Part shown: one piece after another, positions 63,717 to 64,000 of the stretch
How the letters are laid out: every line of letters starts with the position of its first letter
How positions within the stretch are numbered: the first letter of the stretch is position 1
Assembly: GCF_900105985.1 (NCBI RefSeq)
Contig: NZ_FNUB01000005.1
Span: 2,976,001-3,040,000 of the forward strand
Source: Tenacibaculum sp. MAR_2010_89
GTDB taxonomy: Bacteria; Bacteroidota; Bacteroidia; Flavobacteriales; Flavobacteriaceae
Direction of reading: 5' to 3'
DNA length: 64,000 nucleotides
The notes under the pieces: generated by a model
What the model was told of the DNA's origin: nothing
What the model saw: the letters and a program-made list of their open reading frames with translations, nothing else
The model's database searches: none
Program-made: the position numbers and the translations under genes

Positions 63717-64000
63717 ATGACAAAACCTCTAAATGAAAAGTCATCTTCTTGCTGGAACTGCGATGGAGATATTACCTTAGTTACACAACGTCTTAAAGAG
63801 ATGTTTGTAGAAATGGGACAAAAAACTAGAATTGAAAACGGTCAAAAACCTGCTGAAAGAGCTGTTTTCAGAAAGCAACATGGTATAGCCTATGGTCGTT
63901 TTGAAATAAATAAAAATATAGACGAGAAATTTAAAGTTGGAATATTTGCAGGAGATACTTATGAATGTGCCGTTCGCTTTTCAAGTGACACAGGACCAAC
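63717..64000 (+). CDS. Catalase-like haem protein, 3' end outside window
   Basis: A frame opening at ATG 63717 and open to the right edge (94 codons). It starts MTKPLNEKSSSCWNCDGDIT and contains RAVFRKQHGIAYGRFEI and KVGIFAGDTYECAVRFSSDTGP, where R-x-x-H-G and the W/V-R-F-S strand match the N-terminal part of the catalase-like haem domain (R-x-x-H-x-K-x-x-x, A-x-x-R-F-S). It may be one of the small catalase-related proteins sometimes paired with lipoxygenases rather than a true catalase. The haem Tyr ligand would be outside the window. Confidence 0.65.
   Translation, partial: MTKPLNEKSSSCWNCDGDITLVTQRLKEMFVEMGQKTRIENGQKPAERAVFRKQHGIAYGRFEINKNIDEKFKVGIFAGDTYECAVRFSSDTGP

Overview
The window is very AT-rich and reads as a chromosome segment of a marine Flavobacteriaceae bacterium (Bacteroidota), perhaps Tenacibaculum- or Polaribacter-like; the genus is inference. 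Evidence for the class: gliding-motility genes gldF and gldG, two proteins with C-terminal type IX secretion (T9SS) sorting domains, SprB-type repeats, a CarB lacking the C-terminal regulatory domain, split transketolase, and repeated promoters of the Bacteroidota type (TTG, 19-20 nt, TAnnTTTG). I see no tRNA, rRNA, insertion sequence, phage or CRISPR array.

Layout. 1-2.6 kb: the 5' part of a TPR protein that runs off the left edge, a Crp/Fnr regulator and a DoxX membrane protein, with a perfect TGTGA-N6-TCACA site between the last two. 2.6-8.3 kb: a giant secreted nuclease (EndoI, FnIII, three tandem LTD-like repeats, OB-fold, EEP phosphatase/nuclease, SprB repeats, T9SS tail), split by a one-base frameshift. 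8.7-11.8 kb: a zinc-protease lipoprotein, a response regulator fused to a GT2 glycosyltransferase, and a YchJ-like SEC-C protein. 11.8-12.4 kb: three tandem copies of a unit of about 228 bp, each ending in a hairpin plus T-tract, probably a multicopy small RNA. 12.5-24 kb: OmpA-like barrel, C-terminal half of transketolase, Maf, a UbiA-like prenyltransferase, SmpB, an alpha-oxoamine synthase, pyruvate carboxylase and a two-gene molybdenum hydroxylase. 24-30 kb: MscS, FabV, PurC, PhoH and three unassigned proteins. 30-34.3 kb: an operon of a SAM hydrolase family protein, ABM protein, GNAT, GldF and GldG. 34-40 kb: epimerase and aquaporin, DUF2911 protein, an SSS-transporter operon with a 35-residue membrane peptide, and a ferredoxin. 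40-46.5 kb: acyl-CoA reductase, SerC, a SerA-like protein with altered motifs, DUF1015, YggS and a DnaQ/GIY-YIG protein. 46.5-53.6 kb: CarB, L34, PyrG and YidC. 53.7-64 kb: a double-glycine-leader peptide, a T9SS protein, subtilase lipoprotein, TonB-type barrel, XRE regulator, small membrane protein, fumarase, guanine deaminase and a partial catalase-like gene.

Functional links. Most of the window is housekeeping: pyruvate carboxylase and fumarase at the TCA cycle, CarB/PyrG in pyrimidine and PurC in purine synthesis, SmpB and L34 in translation. The accessory interest lies in the double-nuclease exoprotein, the tandem RNA array, the receiver-glycosyltransferase fusion, the GG-leader peptide, and a serine-pathway cluster whose SerA homologue has lost several textbook active-site residues. 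Several apparent TTG/GTG start codons fall inside promoter boxes, so downstream ATG starts are preferred there.
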